A DNA stretch of 64,000 bases, taken from Schistosoma haematobium. Lineage: Eukaryota > Platyhelminthes > Trematoda > Strigeidida > Schistosomatidae. Below, in pieces: positions 59,505 to 64,000 of this stretch (its first letter is position 1; every line of letters starts with the position of its first letter). Under the pieces are notes generated by a model. That model did not search any database, was not told the DNA's origin, and saw only the letters and a program-made list of their open reading frames with translations. The DNA lies in assembly GCF_000699445.3 (NCBI RefSeq), contig NC_067196.1, positions 49,145,364 through 49,209,363 of the forward strand. The letters are read 5' to 3'. The position numbers and the translations under genes were made by a program.

Positions 59505-59750
59505 GTTGAAAAAATCAGATTTTCGCTCTGACATAATCGGATAACTTGGTGATCTAGAGGCAAAACGCTCGACAAGAAACCAAAGGTCCTAGGTTCGATC
59601 TCCACAAAAATTATGAATGCGCACTACTGGAGATCTTCATGCTAGAACAAAACATCCACCCATTGCCTCCTGATTTCAAGTGGATGCCTAACTTAAGTCA
59701 ATCCGTTATGTCAAAAACATTCAATAATCTCCACGATGCCCCCATAATGA
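59505..59750 (+). repeat. Hammerhead SINE, second family, tRNA-like head retained
   Basis: Box A-like TGGTGATCTAGAGG (59547-59560) and box B-like GGTTCGATCTCC (59591-59602) mark the head. A decayed hammerhead follows (ATGCGCACTACTGGAGATCT, then CATGCTAGAACAAAACATCC), then a tail with AATCCGTTATGTCAAAAACA. Outer sequences CTGACATAATCGGAT and ATCCGTTATGTCAA are inverted copies. The core CTACTGGA and lost GAAAC make it inactive. Confidence 0.7.
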
Positions 59751-62059
59751 TACTTTTTATTAAGTAGACCAGAAAAACTACTTGAATTAAACTATTCTTG
59801 TCTCATCATGAGGAAACTAATGACATTGGGGAAAATCAGTAGAATGATAGTGAAAATAATTTGGGTTGAAGAAATTTACTAGGTACAATATATAGGTAAC
59901 AAGTAATGATAACACCAATTCGAAGCCAAGTTAAAAACATACATACATAAGTTGCATCTTACTTGATAAAGGATAAGCGTCTCTGTTTAAGAATTTTGTA
60001 GACGACATTATTATAATTACGAATAAGCATTAACTAAAACATAAAATTCACCATTATCATGCGGAATTTTTATAGTCCAACCTGTTGAAGCTGTTATTGT
60101 TCCTATTGTTTATAAAAATATCCACTTCATAAATTAATATATATTCATTGAATAGTTGTATTCTTAAAAGAGTAACAGGTAAACTTATAGTTTCTTGTAT
60201 TAAATCGGTTTTTCAACTACCATTTAAAACGTAAATGTGTAAACTATGAATAAATTGCTTTGATTACAACTGTATCTCAGACTACTGAGAGGCTTGTCAT
60301 AAGTTAGTCACACGTAAACCTCAACAAATAAATATATAAATGTAAGTATACATAAAACCAAATATATACAAGTTAATAATGATTAAAATGGCGTAGTTTG
60401 CAGTGGAATCATGACTGTCGTAAGGCTAAAACTGAAACTATCAAAAAGTAATCCAATAAACTATACTGAAAATCCATGTAAATTGTCATTTTCATCCCAA
60501 ATAAGATTTTCACCTGTTATTTAAAAAAAAAACTGTATAAATATTTTCAGAGTTGTTTACTGGAAATTTTGTGAAGAGTATGAAGTTGGATCCTAGTGAC
60601 TATTTTATTTTTGCTAACTAATTATAATCCCTATCACCGAGGAAATTCTGTTAAATTAACAAATGCATATGTAGGTATTGCATAGAATGACCAATGAATC
60701 TTTGTGTCAAACTAATCCGCATTATGCACTTTATGAGTGTTTGGTTAATTATTCCTCTGACTGAAGTCAGCATTCTATCAGTTGTATGAAAATGAATTAC
60801 AAGAAATAACACTTCTTGGATTCTTATATATAGAACTTAGCATTTCGTAAAACAACTTTTATACCCAAAGGATATTATAAAACTGTATATGTGTTCACTG
60901 TTATTCTTTTCTTGAATCTTGCTTAAACTGTCTACAGAGATTTATTTTTATGCTAGTACCTCTTAAGGCCCTTCACCTCTTGGAATGAAATGATGCCATC
61001 TGTTATATGAAAGGTGTTGAGAAATATATGAAAAAACTTTACAAAGAACAACATAAATGTTCATTATGAATTTTATTTTATAAAAACTTTATGTAAAACA
61101 AAAGATTATAAATGGATCTAGCTATAATAGAATGATCATAAAAATGTTTTTAAAATCAATGTTTACTTATTACAACATACATTTCAAAGTATAATAATTG
61201 TTTGTTTTCCCGGCTTTGAGTATACAGAAAATAATGAAGGATAATAATAGATTAGTTAGTTTAATGAATGAAGACATACTGTATTGTTTATTGAATTAAC
61301 CTCAGTAATTTTGATAAATGAAATTAGAAAAAATTATAACAAAATTAGAATTTTGTTATAATGACAATAAAAGTTCACCGTATCTAAGATATTCAATATT
61401 TTAATCAATCACTTTAAGGAATAGACTTCCATCCGAATTGGTTTAATTAACAAAGAGTAAATAACCAGATCAACTAATCACTTGAAAATTATGTATTGAT
61501 TTACCATAAAATAAAACACTCTTTCATCTAACAGTCAATTATGAAATTTATAGTTTACTGTTTATTTATGAATGACAATATTTGTTCTACGTAAAAATAA
61601 CTAATTGTTATAGCTCAGAGGGAGTATTTCGAAGGTAATTTGTTCTTTGTGCTGAACAGTTTATTCATACATTTGAATGCATAGTTAACCAATGAAGGTT
61701 GTAAAAATAAATAATCTTTGTTAAGTGTTTTAATCATCTAAGTTAGTATAAAGTAATACAAACTAAATAATACAGATAATTCTCCTGTTTAATACGTCAT
61801 TAGTACAAAAATAAAATAAATGAGACTATATGACTCGAAAATAAGGCTATCGAGGCGATGTTTTTAAGAAAAACTGATATCTTAGAATGTTTATAAACAA
61901 AGTTATCATTACCAAAATTATTTTCCAACTAAATATAACAAGTCGGTAAGATTTGAAAATGAAACACAAACTGACATATTAATCCATAAGTTATACAATA
62001 TAATCTTAGTAACCTATCGTTTCATAAAACCATAACTAATGTTTTTCGCGCTTTTAATA
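59751..62059. other. AT-rich DNA without recognised gene
   Basis: Nothing is recognised before the LINE fragment at 62.06 kb. Confidence 0.35.
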
Positions 62060-63190
62060 CTTACTTACTTACGCCTGTTACTCCCAATGGAGCATAGGCC
62101 GCAGACCAGCATTCTCCAACCCACTCTGTCCTGGGCCATCTTTTTTAATTCCATCCAATTCTTGTTCATTTTTCTCATGTCTATTTTCATTTCTCGGCGT
62201 AATGTGTTCTTTGGTCTTCCTCTTTTCCTTTCGCCTTCAGGATTCCATATGAGGGCTTGTCTTGTGACGCAGTTGGGTGCTTTCTTCAATGTGTGTCCTA
62301 TCCACTTCCAGCGCTTCTTCCTGATTTCTTCCTCCACTGGGATCTGGTTTGTTATCTCCCACAGTTAGTTGTTGCTAATAGTGTCTCGTCAACGGATCCG
62401 AAGTATTTTGCGTAGACAAGTGTTACTAAACACCTGTATTTTCTGGATGATGGCTTTCGTAGTTCTCCAGGTTTCTGCCCCATACAGTATTGAAAATTGT
62501 ATTGAAAATTCTGACCTTGGTGTTGGTTGACAATTGCTTTGAGTTCCAGATGTTCCTCAGTTGTAAATATGCTGCTCTTGCTTTGCCGATCCGCCCCTTC
62601 AAATCTGCATCAGATCCGTCGTGTTCATCAATGATGTTGCCCAGATATATAAAGGGTTTTACATCTTCCAAATCTTCTCCGTCAAATGTGATTGCATTGT
62701 TGCATTCTGTGTTGTATCAGAGAATCTTGCTCTTCCCTTTGTGTATGTTGAGACCTACTGCTGCTGAGGCTGCTGCCACACTGTTTGTCTTCTCCTGCAT
62801 CTGTTGTTGCGTTTGGGATAGAAGGGCCAGATCGTCTGCGAAGTCTAGATCATCCAACTGCATCTTAGATGTCAACTGTATCCCGCGCTTCCCTTCAGAC
62901 GTTGACGTCTTCATGATCCAGTCGATCACCAGGAGAAAGAGAAAGGGTGAGAGTAAGCAACCTTGCCTAACACCGGTCTTCACTTCGAACGACTTTGTCA
63001 ACTGTCCTCCATACACGATTTTGCAGTGTAATCCATCATAGGAATTCTGTATGATATTGACTATCTTCTGAGGCACGCCATAGTGTCGAAGAAGCTTCCA
63101 TAGTGTTGTTCTGTCCACGCTATCAAATGGCTTTTCGTAGTCAATGAAGTTGACGTAGAGTGATGAATTCCACGCGCTTTTAATGGTGCT
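62060..63190 (-). pseudogene. RTE-like LINE fragment, second family, copy 2
   Basis: Read on the minus strand it begins near 63190 in SSLYVNFIDYEKPFDSVDRT (motif A FIDYEK-FDSVD) and passes GVRQGCLLSPFLFLLVIDW, LDDLDFADDLALLS (catalytic FADD) and AAVGLNIHKGKSKIL. It then meets TGA near 62718, where the 13-kb copy has CGA. The frame continues with FIYLGNIIDEHDGSDAD until a rearrangement near 62500, where TTTTCAATAC is repeated and bases are lost, shifts it. The C-terminal [15 protein letters not shown] and [11 protein letters not shown] end at 62065. The tail is a TAAG repeat (CTTACTTACTT on plus). The 5' part is truncated. It is the more extensive of the two copies at its RT end. Both are dead. 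Confidence 0.85.
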
Positions 63191-64000
63191 ACCGAAACTA
63201 ATAAGCCAGTCACGCAAGTAGACATTTCCCATTTTATGTACTGATTCCATTGTTGCTATTTATCAAGTAACTGGTTCCATCTCCTGAGAATGCTTCGTGT
63301 TCGAATTCTATCTCCGAAAATCTTTTTCAGAAAATATAAGCAAGGATGTGATTGATGGTAATCACAGCCCGGCGAGTTCGAAACTTCAGCAGGGCAAGCG
63401 TCGTCCAACCTTTTTTACTATCTTACTAAGCCATTTCGTATTACACTGCGTTTTATTTCCATACATGGAAGCACTAATTTGACACCCACTATCCTACTCA
63501 AAACTGAATTTTGATGCTTGGAATTCGTTAAAGTATTGTGACTCATTAAATTGTCAGACTAATTTTGTTACTTCAAGAAGCAATGACACAAAACATAGAT
63601 CACTTTTTTGTGACATAATTACAGTGTTAAAAAAAAGCATAAATAACTCAGTGACATACAACATAATACATATGACACACCTTTCAGTGGAACTACACAT
63701 CGTGAATAGCTTCATTAGATAATTTATTACTCAACAGTTTAATTATTACAGTAGTCCACTACCGTTATCAAAATTATTTACTGACATTTTTTTGAAGAAC
63801 TAAGTAGACTATCTTCATGATAGAAGGCACAAAAACGAAGAGAAAACAAAATAGTTGTTAATATGATTTTTCTTTACTAATCTACTTACAAAATGCGGCT
63901 CAACTATGCAAACGTTTCACATGACGTTATCCAGCATATATGTAGTAGGCAACAAAAATGTGAAAAACTCCTACCGTTAAAGAAAATCAGAAAAGAACTA
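63191..64000. other. Window end with an unexplained less AT-rich island
   Basis: Bases 63290-63410 include GTAATCACAGCCCGGCGAGT and CAGGGCAAGCGTCGTCC, richer in GC than the surroundings, in an open frame of 61 codons. I recognise neither a repeat nor an exon. Confidence 0.3.

Overview
The window is AT-rich, intron- and repeat-dominated eukaryotic DNA that fits a blood fluke (Schistosoma). The case rests on Smα-type tRNA-related SINEs with hammerhead ribozyme motifs, RTE-clade LINEs of the SR2/Perere-3 kind, Penelope-like fragments with a GIY-YIG endonuclease, and the terminal exon of a polo-like kinase. I ran no database search, so the genus is recognised from memory of these families. The species is not resolved.

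Host genes are few. At 1517-1858 (+) lies the last coding exon of a PLK1-type kinase, and the DNA before it looks like intron. At 46986-48575 (-) is an intronless 529-residue seven-transmembrane receptor-like protein, unrecognised beyond GPCR-like. A weak candidate internal exon sits at 58323-58403 (+). I found no rRNA, true tRNA, CRISPR or operon-like organisation.

The rest is mobile-element debris. (1) An almost full-length RTE element lies at about 4636-8567, and a 5'-truncated sibling at 50170-52006; both carry the same frameshift and the same stop codon. (2) A second RTE-like family occurs at 12885-13790 (+) and 62060-63190 (-). (3) A CR1-like reverse transcriptase fossil lies at 10372-10640. 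(4) Penelope-like pieces lie at 26045-26820 (-, GIY-YIG end), 33653-34012 (-) and 34244-34725 (+) arranged head to head, and 57776-57872 (-). (5) A solo LTR with TG...CA ends and an exact 5-bp duplication GTTAT lies at 39785-40258; a weaker candidate is at 10815-11147.

The most interesting layer is two families of small hammerhead-bearing repeats, about 15 copies. One is Smα (17.1, 21.2, 31.1 and 38.0 kb). The other has a tRNA-like head, a hammerhead of the type CTGAGGA...GAAAC and a distinct tail (12.2, 14.8, 16.6, 20.1, 22.9, 35.1, 39.1, 39.5, 40.9, 41.9, 54.5 and 59.6 kb). The copy at 39114-39159 keeps every invariant hammerhead core residue and is predicted to cleave. Several copies are fold-back pairs, one Smα copy reads tail-then-head like a circularly permuted unit, and one short copy is bounded by an exact 10-bp target-site duplication.
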